Source: Viscum album (Eukaryota; Streptophyta; Magnoliopsida; Santalales; Viscaceae). Taken from it: DNA of 64,000 nucleotides. The DNA lies in assembly GCA_963277665.1 (NCBI GenBank), contig OY728166.1, forward strand, positions 1,073,312,014-1,073,376,013, read 5' to 3'. A program made the position numbers and the translations under genes. This document shows positions 11,719 to 22,228 of the stretch, one piece after another. The first letter of the stretch is position 1. Every line of letters starts with the position of its first letter. A model generated the notes under the pieces. It saw nothing but the letters and a program-made list of their open reading frames with translations. It had not been told where the DNA came from and did not search any database.

Positions 11719-14700
11719 TTAGAAAACTTCTTTCTCATCACATCTGTGGGATTAATATATTAAATTAAAATTTTCCATTTATGTAAATGGAATTTTAAAA
11801 TAATTGACTATATATTTATAATGAGAGTAATTTATATTATCTATTAATTTAACCATAATTTTTTACCATAATGAACAATAAAAATTGTAAAAAGTATTTA
11901 CTGTGGTTAAGGTAAAAATTTGTTTATCAGGAGGGGGGTTAAACTAAAAATATAAGTATTAAAAATTACCTAAACAATATCCAACAATAATTTATTCCCA
12001 TATTTTGAATACATACATTATATTTTTGATAAGGTTCTATTATGAATCCTTGTTTCATGTAAAAAAATGTGGGTGCACATTTTTTTTAAAAAAAATTCAA
12101 GTGTGTCACTCCCCTAACTTATAAAAGGACACCCCTATAATCTTCTCTTGAATCTTCCAAAACCCATTGGTTTAGACAATACCTAAAAAAATAATATTCT
12201 TACTTCTATACTCTCATCCTAGAGGAATTATTTTTTTCATAAATATTACTTAAAAATATTTTCTTTTTGTTAAAATATAGAGATGATTTCCGAAGTAGAG
12301 GTAACGTCCCTAAATAAGAATTTTAATTTATTTATACATGAACCTCATTGTATTATTCATAAAAAGTGATTATATAATAAAAATATTACCTTACATATAA
12401 TTATATGTTATTATGTAAATTTCATAAACTAAATCATTCTTTTCTTCCTTTAAATGGGTTATGAAATCATTATTTCTGTGTACGGTGGACTACGACCTTA
12501 TGAACAGATGTTGTTTGTTTTCCATCACCACATAGAAAAAATGTATTTAATGATTGATTTATTATTTAAATATGATATTTTATATATTATTGTTCTTATG
12601 TAATCATGATATCACATGTTTCTTCTTACATTCCATTCCATAGGAATACTATAACGTCATTCTTGTGTATGGTGGATTGCTGCCTCACAAAGCAATGCGA
12701 TTTCTTCACACATTATATGAAAGGTTATAAGGATAGTTTAAATGAAAATATTACCTATATACGATATAAGAATTGTTATTTAATGGTAATATATTATTTA
12801 CCTTTATTACTTTCTTTCTTTATGTGGGTTAAATGTAAATAGCATTCATGCGTACATATGACCAACTGTCTCCATGAATGATATTTTTCATTTTCTATCT
12901 CTAAAGTTTATGTATCACTATAAATACATATATACAAAATATATATTATATTCATACCATTTTTAAAATTAATTTGGTTATGGAGTCTTAATTAATATAA
13001 GAGGCCAAAAATAAGAAATGAAAACATACATGGAAACAAAGTAGTTATTTCCCAAAAGTGACATTAACATGTAATTCATAATAAACGGGTAATAAAAGTC
13101 ATAAATAAAAAATATACTATGTAGTATATGTAATTATGGTTATATAATGAATGTTTAATAAAATTATATTTATCATACATGAGGGTTTAATGTGTATGAA
13201 TAAATTCAAGGCTTATGGTATCATATTTCTATTCTCTCTTTTATTTTTTGGAGATGTATGCCATATTCACACCTCATTTATTTTTTGTGGTGTATATACT
13301 ACCCCTTTGACATATTATATCATGAATACAATTATTTCAATGATATTTGAAGATTTTATTTATGTTATTCTTTAATGGGTCTTAGAGTTCCAAAGGCAAC
13401 CAAAGTGGTAAGAGATTTAAATCTCAATTTGTATTCTTTGGGATAAACATTATGTTATGAACCTATATTATTTTATGAGGTGCATATACATACCCATGGA
13501 TATTTATTATATTTAATTTATTTAATATTATAATTTTTTATTTTTTATTTAGTTTTATTGTTTCACGGGGCTTATGATTCAATGTTACTAAAGTGGTGAT
13601 GGTTTTTTGATACAGTCTCATCATTTATCTAGATTATTTATGATTATACTTCCAATGATGAAATATTATTATATATCTCTCAATAAACTCATTAATTTTA
13701 TTTTTTTATATTTATTTCATGAGGATAAACATTTTAATTCATTTTCCTCTCTTTATATACTCAAGATTCATAAGGAATGTTTTTAATGTAAACCGACTTT
13801 ATTTCCATCTTGAGTTTAAAAACAATATTTATCCAAATCATGTATTCTAAAAATGATTTAAAAAATTCTTATAAATACTAAAAATGACTTATTATAGATT
13901 TTTTATCCATGTTTTTTATTTTTAAAAAATTTTAATGGAATCTTAATATCATTTTCCATACAATTCTCATGTATCTAATATCAAAAATCTAAATGGAAAC
14001 TTTATTGTAACATTTACAATATGGACGGTATTTTCTACCATTAAGACAAAATAATTATTCTCAAGGTACCCTTATAAGTTTAAAATTTTATTTCAAAAAA
14101 ATATATTTCCAATTTGTTTCTTTATTTTTTAGTTTAAAATTTTTATTTTTAAAATAGAAATGATATTTTCTTCAAAAAATGTTTAAATTATTTTTAATGC
14201 GTATATTATAAATTTCCATGTTTTTTTAAGGGAAAATATTTTGAAAATGATTTATGTTTTAAAAAAGTGTTTTCAAAGTGGAAAGGATGTATTCCATGTG
14301 AAATGGTTGATGTGATATTTCCAAATCATTGTCCATTTAAGATGACATTATTTAATGTTACTTATTCTTAACTAGGGATAAGATTGAATGATACCATCCT
14401 TATTATTTATCTGGATGGTTAATGTTTATTTTGATGAAATATTTATGAGACAAATTTCTTTTTCTTGGGATATGATTTTTTAAATTTATGAAATGATTTT
14501 TGAATATGTTTTCTTTACATTGGTAATGATGTATTGATATAATGATGTTTTAGGATATTATAGAACACATAAGTATGGTTTTCACTATTATATGGGTGAG
14601 ACCTATATATCCATCATATTCATTGGGTAATGATTTATATCCCATGATATAAAAATTGGTAATAAGTATATGGGATTGATACACTACGGGAAAAATGTGT

Positions 14701-15346
14701 GTCCTTATCCACTATTGGAAACAGGTGCGTCCAGATCTACTATACAAAATATTTACATCCTAATCCACCATTGGAAAAAATTGATAAGTCATGATCCACT
14801 ATTTTTATGGTCCAAGTAGTTAACATTGATATATAAAATGTTTTTTTCTATATTTATGATAGTTTCAATTTTTTATGAAATGATATTATGGTCAATGGTT
14901 GATTTATGATGATTTCTCACTCTTATATGATATGTTTTATAATATGATAATGTTTATGAAATAACTCATTTTTATGATCAATTATTGGTTGAAAATGAAC
15001 TTATTGATTTATTTTTATTATCACATAGACTTATGTATATATTATAGTTTCATATTATCATAGATTTATATCATATATTTTTACCCTTATTGAGTATCAA
15101 AGCTCAGTCTTTCTTATGTTTCCTTCCCTAGATTTTGAATAAATATTTAGGTAGGGTACTTTTATGGAGTACTATGTGGGAATATCATCATGGGATATGT
15201 TTAATATCCTTAATGAAATAAAAATATTGTGTTTCTAGTTTCTAAAGATACTAAACTTTTATTGTCAACAGGCATGTTTTTATGAAATGTATTGAATATT
15301 CATTTAAAAAATATTATATTTATGTATAAAAGATTGGGTCTCTATA
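11719..15346 (+). repeat. E1 5' LTR, second part
   Basis: Collinear with about 49510-53118. Shared landmarks are the gttaaggtaaaaatt block (11900s against 49670s), the TATA region acttataaaagg (12116-12127 against 49886-49896), three hairpin-type modules (about 12478, 12661 and 12845 against 50238, 50425 and 50605), the tggtgtatata-act-ccc block (13290 against 51054), and gtgtttct-gtttct (15230 against 52990). The right end is placed just before a degraded primer site at 15349-15361 (attggaaatatag). Substitutions and indels are frequent, so E1 is old. Confidence 0.75.
12116..12127 (+). promoter_or_regulatory. TATA region of the E1 5' LTR
   Basis: acttataaaagg, at the position equivalent to the TATA box of the young element's LTR (17215) and followed by the same kind of C-rich stretch. 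It is the remnant of the Pol II promoter of E1. Confidence 0.55.
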
Positions 15347-15856
15347 ATTGGAAATATAGTAAAGGATTAGTTAAACTTTGGAAACTAGGATTATAATAAT
15401 TTATTTAGATACTGAGGTATGTTTATATGGATATGTATATATATATATATAAGTATATTTATAAGGAAAAGTAAAAGTAGAAAAAATGTTAAGTAATTTT
15501 GGTAGAGGATATAGAGAGTTGTTTTAAAGAAATTACATCCCTTTATGGATACTAGATGTGGATGTGGTCCTAGCATAGAGGCACCTAGGGGTATTAAATC
15601 TAAAAGGGGTGAATTTATATAGAATTAATTGTAACATAATACACAAAAAATTACTTGATATACACCTGGTTTGTCACTCCCAAGGGATGTGCTTTTAAAA
15701 TTCACAAACTCTTTATGAACTATCATGAAGGATTTAAATAATGACCATTAATGACCAATTTTAAACCTAAGATCTCATAGATTGAAAAGAAGGTGTCATT
15801 ATTTAGAAATACTATTAATGTTTTTTCATGATTATTTGGTTTTACAATATTATTAG
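15347..15856 (+). other. E1 primer-site remnant and first part of its leader
   Basis: Aligns with the leader of the young element (19611 on). The strings gcacctaggggta (15580-15592) and cactcccaagggatgtgctt (15676-15695) match gtacctaggggta (19815-19827) and cactcccgggggatatgctt (19907-19926). The leader is cut at 15856 by the E3 insertion and continues at 25988. Confidence 0.75.
15852..15856. repeat. E3 left target-site duplication
   Basis: ATTAG directly before the LTR start, repeated exactly at 25983-25987. Five base pairs is the usual duplication for Ty3/gypsy integrases. Confidence 0.93.
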
Positions 15857-17214
15857 TGTAACACCCCGAGCTTCCACGATACGCTTCTCATTCAATAATG
15901 CAATAGCTTGCATTGTACGCAAGTTCGAGTTCTAACACACCGCAACTAATCAAAATAGCCGTTATGAATAGTAATAACCACTTTTTAAAATTATAGAAAT
16001 TTTATATTTCAAAATGGACTTCATTTTTGTATTCGTAATATCGAAATTAGCCTATGTTGAATTTTTGGTATTTTTCTGAGAACTTCTAATTTTTTATGAA
16101 TAGTGAAAAATACATAAAAACAACTTTTTTAATCAAAATAATTTATACAGATAAATTATACTATTTAGTGGTTTTAAGGTATAATTAGAAAATATTTTTA
16201 CCATTTTATCCAATGGTGGTCATTAGAATTAATTTAACATTGAAATTGGACATAAACAATTGCCAAACTTTTGATATAAATTGTTTCTTAAAAACACGCT
16301 ATTTGTTGTAACAGCGGGAATTAATTATGAAATTAATTAATACAACTTATATGTTTGGAATTTTGTAAAATAGACATCATTTTTGAATTCGGAATATCAA
16401 TTATAGCTTAGGGTGAAATTTTGGCCTTATTCTGAAAAACTTCAATTTTTGATGAATAGTGAAACCACTAAGTGGTAGTTAAATAACTGATTTTTTGTTT
16501 AAATGAAATATTACAACTTCTGTGATTTGATTTTCAAAAATCCGACATACATGGTTGTCATTAAGAAGTAAAATGTGGTTCAATGAGATCAAAATAATTT
16601 TTTGGTGAATAGTAACTTTTAAGTTCTTAATCGCGATTAGTGGTAATTAGTGTAGTTTAAGGTATAAATAATACATTAATAATATGAAATGACCTAGACA
16701 CATGTCCCAACCTCATTGGTTGAGTCATGGCCGACCAAGACAAGCCATGGCCTAACTTGGGGACCCCATGGATCCACTTTTGTTGGGAAATAACATAAAT
16801 TACTTTTTATTTAATGTTAAAGTGAAAATGACACTAACATAAATTGTTCTACTAAAACAATTTTTAATTGGGGTTATACAAGTCAAAATTTTGATTATAA
16901 ATAGTCATTGGAAAGATAAAAAGATTTCCTACATCATAGTATTTGTTTTATAATTTTTAGACATTAAATAAATTAAAGTATTTATGACATAATAATGATG
17001 CAGCGATGACATCATTATTTGACGATTTAAATAAAATGAGAAGATAATGCAAAATCCGAGGCTTACACTTGTCCAAAGCCTATTGGATGAAGATATTTCG
17101 AAACCTTATCACCTTAGCCTCGAATTATATAGATGTGGGACCTTTAGAATCCGAAAAGCATTTTGAAATAATGTAACATTTCATTACTTTCCAAAAGTGC
17201 CCCTCCTCTCCACT

Positions 17215-17221
17215 TATAAAA
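17215..17221 (+). promoter_or_regulatory. TATA box of the E3 5' LTR
   Basis: TATAAAA inside cacttataaaaggccccc, repeated at 23587-23593 in the 3' LTR and found in every recognisable LTR of the family in this window (12116, 49886, reversed near 42842, 7736 and 773). Element transcription should start about 30 bp downstream, so U3 would be about 1.39 kb of the LTR. Confidence 0.75.
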
Positions 17222-17563
17222 GGCCCCCACCTCTCCCACCTTATTCACACCATCAAGCCATTTGGCTCGGCCAACCTCTGCCCAAATACTCTCCCAACAT
17301 TCCTTCCTTACTCCTAGAAACCTCACTTTGGGCAGAACTCTTCCCAAGGAAGCCTTTAGCTCAAATCAAAAAGAGTTACCCGATTTTGAGGTAATGTCTT
17401 TTCTAATGTTGTTTTGTTTTATTTTTCTTCTCCAACCCCCTAAACTCTTTTTATTCATTTCTTTTGTAACAACACCAGTATCCTCAATATACTAGGATGT
17501 TGTTATAAGAAGGATTCGAGCTACACTTACACACACCTACATCTAATGGTTAAAGAACATATG

Positions 17564-17598
17564 GTTTCTGTGGATGGCGAATTTCTGCCTCACGAAAC
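17564..17598 (+). other. LTR hairpin-type module 1
   Basis: Outer arms gtttctgtg and cacgaaac can pair with one bulged position, around an inner ggc/gcc. Related modules are at 12478 and 50238 in E1 and, reversed, near 7350 and 402 in E2. Confidence 0.5.
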
Positions 17599-17766
17599 GA
17601 TGATTGTTCAACACTCATATAACACCTCCAAAGGTGGCCATTAAGATGTCACTATTTTTATATATGATATATAATATGTTTTTGTTTTACTTATGCTTCT
17701 GTATTTCTCATTTATGGCATACTTTATGATTTCCATTATGGGTAAAACGCGATAATTTCATTTTAG

Positions 17767-17796
17767 GAAGTGCGGACTACCGCCCCCTCAAAGTGA
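17767..17796 (+). other. LTR hairpin-type module 2
   Basis: GCGG-acta-CCGC core with weaker flanking pairing. Related modules are at 12661 and 50425 in E1 and, reversed, at 7163 and 214 in E2 and 42270 in the solo LTR. Confidence 0.5.
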
Positions 17797-17935
17797 TTTG
17801 AATCGTTAATGCCATGTGTGGGATGTATAAAGGATGGAGTAAATGGTATTATACACTATATTATACTGGAATTATATTATACATTTATATCATTATGATT
17901 TCATTCCATTAAATATGAAATTGAAATGAAAGTAG

Positions 17936-17973
17936 CGTTCATGCGTACGTACGGCTTACCGTCTCCATGAACG
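17936..17973 (+). other. LTR hairpin-type module 3
   Basis: Perfect 8-bp outer arms CGTTCATG (17936-17943) and CATGAACG (17966-17973) enclose an inner ACGG-ctta-CCGT hairpin. Related modules are at 12843 and 50605 in E1 and, reversed, at 6978 and 26 in E2. Confidence 0.6.
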
Positions 17974-19612
17974 GTGCATTTCATTTCTTACCTCTAAATG
18001 TTACGTAATATTATAAATGAATGTATATACTGTATATATATGATATATATGATATCTACATCATTAATATAATTCTGGATATAATGGATATTTCACCACA
18101 TGAACAACTTATAATTATAAGAAGTTTATTGTTGACTCATGTACCAAAGATCGACAAAACGACCGTTATTAACTTAAATAATTACATAATGTTCATAACA
18201 TTGTAATAAGTGATATAAAAAGGATAATGAAATTGAAAATGGTTCTTAATAAGGTAGATATTAACTCTAGTTTATTATTCAGGAGGTTAAAGAACGGTTG
18301 AGTCAAGTCGGACACAAGGTAAGGGAATTTCTTAACCCAACTTCCATTCTTTGGGTTAATCTCCTACTTTCAAATTATGTCATGATATTATTATGTCATA
18401 TTTTGTATTTTTACTTTCTTTATGTGTACCTATAGTGAATACACATAATAGATCTATTTTATTTTAAAAATGATCTTTTTAAGGACTTTGTCTCAATCTC
18501 CTTTCATTGAGGCATATTTGGCTTTATACACAACTTTCTTTTATACGGTGTATAAACCCCTTTGACTTTTACGGTTATTCAAAAGGAATCTTTTTATACA
18601 AAGCGTTTTGCTAAACGACAAAAGGGAATGTTTTTCTTTCCGTACTTATGCGGCGACAACGACTTCTCCGCCGCCGTGACCATTATTTGAGTTTCGGCTT
18701 CCTCTATAAGCCATCTTTTTTTTTAATGAAAAATAAATACAAAGTTTTAACTTTCTTTTATTTTGGTATTGAAAATGGTTTTGAAAGCATTTTTATTATA
18801 TCAATGTGCTGTATTGATATCTTGTGATTGAAATGTGGAAATGTTATGTTTCCTTTATGCATGTTTTATGTGATACAATTATGTTATGGTTTATGATATG
18901 TTTAAACCTATTCATATGAGGAATGTATTGGACTTAATAAGTGACGGGTGGAGCCCGCTATAGCTCCTCGATGCATCGGCAGGTCTCATGAGACAACTAG
19001 ACGTGGAATTGGCCGAGGCCCTTTCCCAATTTGATTTATGGTTTTGGCGGAGGCCTTAATCATTTTAGATGTCTTGGCCGAGGCCTTGACAAAATGTTTC
19101 AGAATGTCCGACATTATACATTCTATCATTATGAAAGTGGTTATTGATATTGCATGTGATTATTCGACCAGTAGAATATCCATGTGAAGAAGTAAATGGC
19201 ATTATCTCATTTTACTTTTGCCATATTATGTTGAAGTTCATGTTTAAAAGGCTTTTGTTTTAGTTATACATTGCCTTAAATGTTAATGTTTATTTATGAA
19301 AGCTTCCGCATTATTGTTATCCTTACTGAGCATCTGAGCTCACCCCTTTCAATGTTTTAATATTTTCCAGGATGTGAAGAAGTATTTTATGAATGACCTG
19401 CAGGGATAGTCGGAAGAGGATATGAGTGTGGACTATGAAGACCATGTTATTGTAGTTTGTTTAATTTTGATGTAATGAAAGACTTATGAATGTATCTAGT
19501 GTTTCCAAGGCTACTAAACTAATCGGTCTTTCGAGACTTGATCCTTTGTGATCATGCCAATGTTACGAAGTAATGCACCGACTCTGGGTAGCTGGGGTCG
19601 GGGCGTTACAGT

Positions 19613-19623
19613 TGGTATCAGAG
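19613..19623 (+). other. E3 primer-binding site (initiator tRNA-Met)
   Basis: TGGTATCAGAG starts two bases after the LTR. This is the standard plant primer site, complementary to the 3' end of initiator tRNA-Met. Pairing weakens after 11 bases (gcagttta). Confidence 0.88.
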
Positions 19624-20115
19624 GCAGTTTAGTACTAACCTTGGAAGCTAGATTTAGATAAACTCTGATTAGAGCACATAGCCCAAAGATAGACTTTGAG
19701 GATTAGTATAGAAGAACTTCCTAGAATTTTAGTATTGTAGAGATGTTGTGAGTTTTCCGAGCAATACATCCCTGTCTGGATACGAGCAGGTAGAGGTGGC
19801 TCTGGCACAGATGTACCTAGGGGTAAAACCCGAAAACACCGCTTTGAGCTAGACTCAAACGGGAACTGGTGCACGACAACGGGCCTTGCTGCACTCTTGG
19901 TTATGACACTCCCGGGGGATATGCTTAGGATAATTCTCATTTTCTTTACAAACCATTATGTAAGGTTTATGAGTACATACTTCCTCAAAGGAAACATTTC
20001 TTTTTATGATTATGGATTATATCCATAAATAGTTCAATTTATGTTAAGTATTATACAAGTATGGAATTATGTATTTTGATTCATAAACTAATCTGGATTA
20101 TGCCATTGTTTAGAA
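19624..20115 (+). other. E3 untranslated leader
   Basis: About 490 bp between primer site and gag start. Parts (the cctaggggta block at 19817 and the cactcccgggggatatgc block at 19907) are conserved in the old relatives E1 and E2 at matching distances. This suggests a functional leader, for example for packaging or translation. The minus-strand open frame at 19635-19940 is not conserved in them. Confidence 0.6.
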
Positions 20116-21183
20116 ATGGCGCCTAGTAGAAGGAATGGAAACTGTATCAATGCACGAACTCCGTGTAGGGATTGCCCTCCTGCTCAAGATAATTATTGTG
20201 GACCTGGAGATACAACTGGTGCTGATCAACTTATTACCATACTGGGACAACTCACGCAGGTTATGAATAACAACCTTACTCGTATGGAGCACCCTGATTC
20301 GCAACGTGGAGGATCAATGCTAGACCGTTTCATGAGGCAACAACCGCCAACCTTCAATGGGAGTACAAATCCTACAGTAGCTGAGCAATGGATAAATTCC
20401 TTAGAGAAAATATTCCATGCCTTGGGGAGTAGTGAAAGGGAGAAGGTTGTCATGGCAGTTTACCGCCTCACTGGAGATGCCGATCAGTGGTGGTCACTGA
20501 TTCAAAACACAAAGGAAGATGATGACGTATCGAATATGGAATGGAGGGAGTTCAAAGAGCTTTTCTTAGAAAAATACTTTCCTCGTGACCATCGAGCAGA
20601 TATGGAAAGGCAATTTCTGAGTCTGAGGCAGAAGGAGGATGAGAATGTCGCAAAGTATGAGGCTAACTTTACAAGGTTAGCGAGGCATGCTGCCGATTAT
20701 ATACGTAACCCAAGGAGTAAGATTGATCGTTTCTTTGATGGGTTAAAACCATTTCTCCGACGAGCTTTAGTATCACAATCCTTCTCATCATACGAAGATA
20801 TAGTCTCATGTGCTATCAAGACAGAAAAGGAATTCTCTAAGTCTTATGACAACAAAGTAAAGCAAGAGAAGAAGAGAACGGTGGAACAAGAGACAGATAA
20901 AGGGAAAAAGGGAAAGAAGGATTTTCCATTATGTGATAATTGTGGGAAGAATCACCCTGGTACTTGCCTAAAAGGAATGGGAGTCTGTTATAAATGTGGA
21001 GAAAAAGGTCACCAGGAACGTGATTGCAAGGGAAAGAAAGAGGCTGTCAAAGATGAATGCTACAATTGTAGAGAAATGGGTCATTACGCAAATGAATGTC
21101 CTAAGCGTCAAGGAATCTTACCTCAGAAAAGGCCAAGGGATCAAGGACAATCTTATGCTATTACTACAGTTGAAGCAGAATAA
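20116..21183 (+). CDS. gag: Gag polyprotein of E3 (capsid and nucleocapsid)
   Basis: An intact 355-aa Ty3/gypsy Gag, which forms the cytoplasmic virus-like particle and binds element RNA. Residues about 65-185 form the retrotransposon Gag domain (PF03732 type), with FMRQQPPTFNG, an A-x-x-W-x-x-x-L-E stretch and WREFKELFLEKYFP. A Lys/Glu-rich linker follows. Three zinc knuckles come next: CDNCGKNHPGTC (C-x2-C-x3-H-x3-C), then CYKCGEKGHQERDC and CYNCREMGHYANEC, both C-x2-C-x4-H-x4-C. The short first knuckle followed by longer ones is usual in Tekay/Del elements. The ATG is the first in frame after the leader, and E1 keeps a similar start context at 26021. The frame ends at TAA with no protease fused or following. 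An intact gag beside nearly identical LTRs suggests recent mobility. Confidence 0.93.
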   Translation: MAPSRRNGNCINARTPCRDCPPAQDNYCGPGDTTGADQLITILGQLTQVMNNNLTRMEHPDSQRGGSMLDRFMRQQPPTFNGSTNPTVAEQWINSLEKIFHALGSSEREKVVMAVYRLTGDADQWWSLIQNTKEDDDVSNMEWREFKELFLEKYFPRDHRADMERQFLSLRQKEDENVAKYEANFTRLARHAADYIRNPRSKIDRFFDGLKPFLRRALVSQSFSSYEDIVSCAIKTEKEFSKSYDNKVKQEKKRTVEQETDKGKKGKKDFPLCDNCGKNHPGTCLKGMGVCYKCGEKGHQERDCKGKKEAVKDECYNCREMGHYANECPKRQGILPQKRPRDQGQSYAITTVEAE

Positions 21184-22214
21184 CTAATGTATTGATGCTT
21201 TCGGACTCATGGATTATATTCTGGTTATTAGAATAATGTGATCTATATAAGGATTGTACTGCAGTACTTGTTGGTTTCAGTAAGGTTTTAATATGATTAA
21301 GGTAATCATATTTTTAGTATGTGACAATAAGAGAAACTTTTCTTTGTTTGGGGAATCTGATGTTACAATTGATTTTGGAATTAAGAGACCTTTTAGAGAA
21401 AGTTTGGACAGAGGTATTTTGGATAACTATAAATGTTGGGATGGATTAAGTTGAACTTTGAATAGTATTGTTTAAGGTTAAAACTTTTCTGAAGATTATT
21501 TCTGGAATACTATAATACTATATTTTTAGAAAAAGGACAACCTGCAGGGTGGGGAATAACCCGTCGCGTCGGACACAGCTGCAGGAATCGAACCCACAAC
21601 CATAGTGCGACAAGCCTTTATTTCCTACCACTAGCCTACAGGAAGTCCCTGGTTATTACAAAATCGTTTTACTAATCTAAATGGTATGTGTTAACATTTG
21701 GAACCTTATACAATTAGGATAAATAGAATATTTTTGAGTTCCGTTACCATTTGGAGTAAAAGTTGGGTTTGTGGTAAAAATTTATTAACGAATGAAAGTA
21801 TACATAACAAGTATGTATATTCCCCTACGTTCTTAGTAAATCTCATAAATAAATTCCTCAACATAATAAAAGGTAACTTAAAACAAAAATGTTGTCGGTT
21901 AACTTTTCCAACTGGGGATTCAATGACCGTTTAACCAATCACAAGTTTGTGATTTTCTTATGGTTAAACTTTCTCCTAATCCTGTTTTCTATAACTCTCC
22001 ATCAGACCTTGATGGTTTGTTTCTCCTCCATATCCATATTTTCATAGAATCCTAGAATGGGCTATATCGGGTGACCTTTGTACTTATCCTGCTTTCTTTT
22101 AATGTTATATATTTATTAACCTTATTTCCGATGTGGGTTTTCCACAAAGGTATTTTCTATTTTCAGCCTTTTATTATCAAAGAAAAATTTCAAATTGCGA
22201 GGACGCAATTTATT
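21184..22214 (+). other. E3 non-coding region where pol would be
   Basis: About 1 kb between the gag stop and the polypurine tract, with no pol motif in any frame. It contains a minus-strand tRNA-derived SINE (21530-21650). Its last ~30 bp (tgcgaggacgcaattta, 22196-22212) resemble the gaggac-gaa-ttt block that ends many plant Ty3/gypsy elements. This fits a deletion derivative that kept the 3' end of a full element. Confidence 0.65.
21530..21650 (-). mobile_element. tRNA-derived SINE or SINE fragment
   Basis: On the minus strand there is an A-box-like TAGGCTAGTGG (21628-21638) and, 33 bp on, a perfect Pol III B box GGTTCGATTCC (21584-21594). It begins gggacttcc, runs about 120 bp, and ends in a T run (21530-21534 on the complement), as in T-tailed plant SINEs. 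The spacing is that of a tRNA-derived head. It lies in the non-coding part of E3, so it travels with that element. I could not define a target duplication. Confidence 0.6.
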
Positions 22215-22228
22215 GAAGGAGGGGAGAA
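22215..22228 (+). other. E3 polypurine tract
   Basis: gaaggaggggagaa directly before the 3' LTR. It is the primer for plus-strand DNA synthesis. Confidence 0.88.

Larger units (their letters stand above)
15857..19610 (+). repeat. E3 5' LTR
   Basis: 3754 bp at a constant 6372-bp offset to the 3' LTR. Substitutions between the copies are at 16042, 16496, 16711, 16885, 16916, 18256, 19111, 19124 and 19273. It carries a TATA box (17215) preceded by a long AT-rich U3, and three hairpin-type modules downstream in what should be transcribed LTR (17564, 17767, 17936). A GC-richer stretch at 18950-19090 contains three repeats of ggccgaggcc-like sequence. At a commonly used grass rate of 1.3e-8 per site per year, nine differences would mean roughly 0.1 million years. 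The rate for this species is unknown. Confidence 0.95.

Noticed and set aside
12606..13375. Frames of 74-78 codons in the E1 5' LTR
   Set aside because: Inside a non-coding LTR, and not open at the same positions in the 3' LTR copy.
17144..18206. Short frames occurring twice, at 17144-18206 and 23516-24578
   Set aside because: They are the same positions in the two E3 LTRs, overlap on both strands, and match no protein family.
19635..19940. 101-codon minus-strand frame in the E3 leader
   Set aside because: Antisense to the leader; not open in the older relatives E1 and E2.
21584..21650. A functional tRNA gene
   Set aside because: The boxes fit a tRNA-derived SINE, but no full cloverleaf with matching acceptor ends could be drawn.
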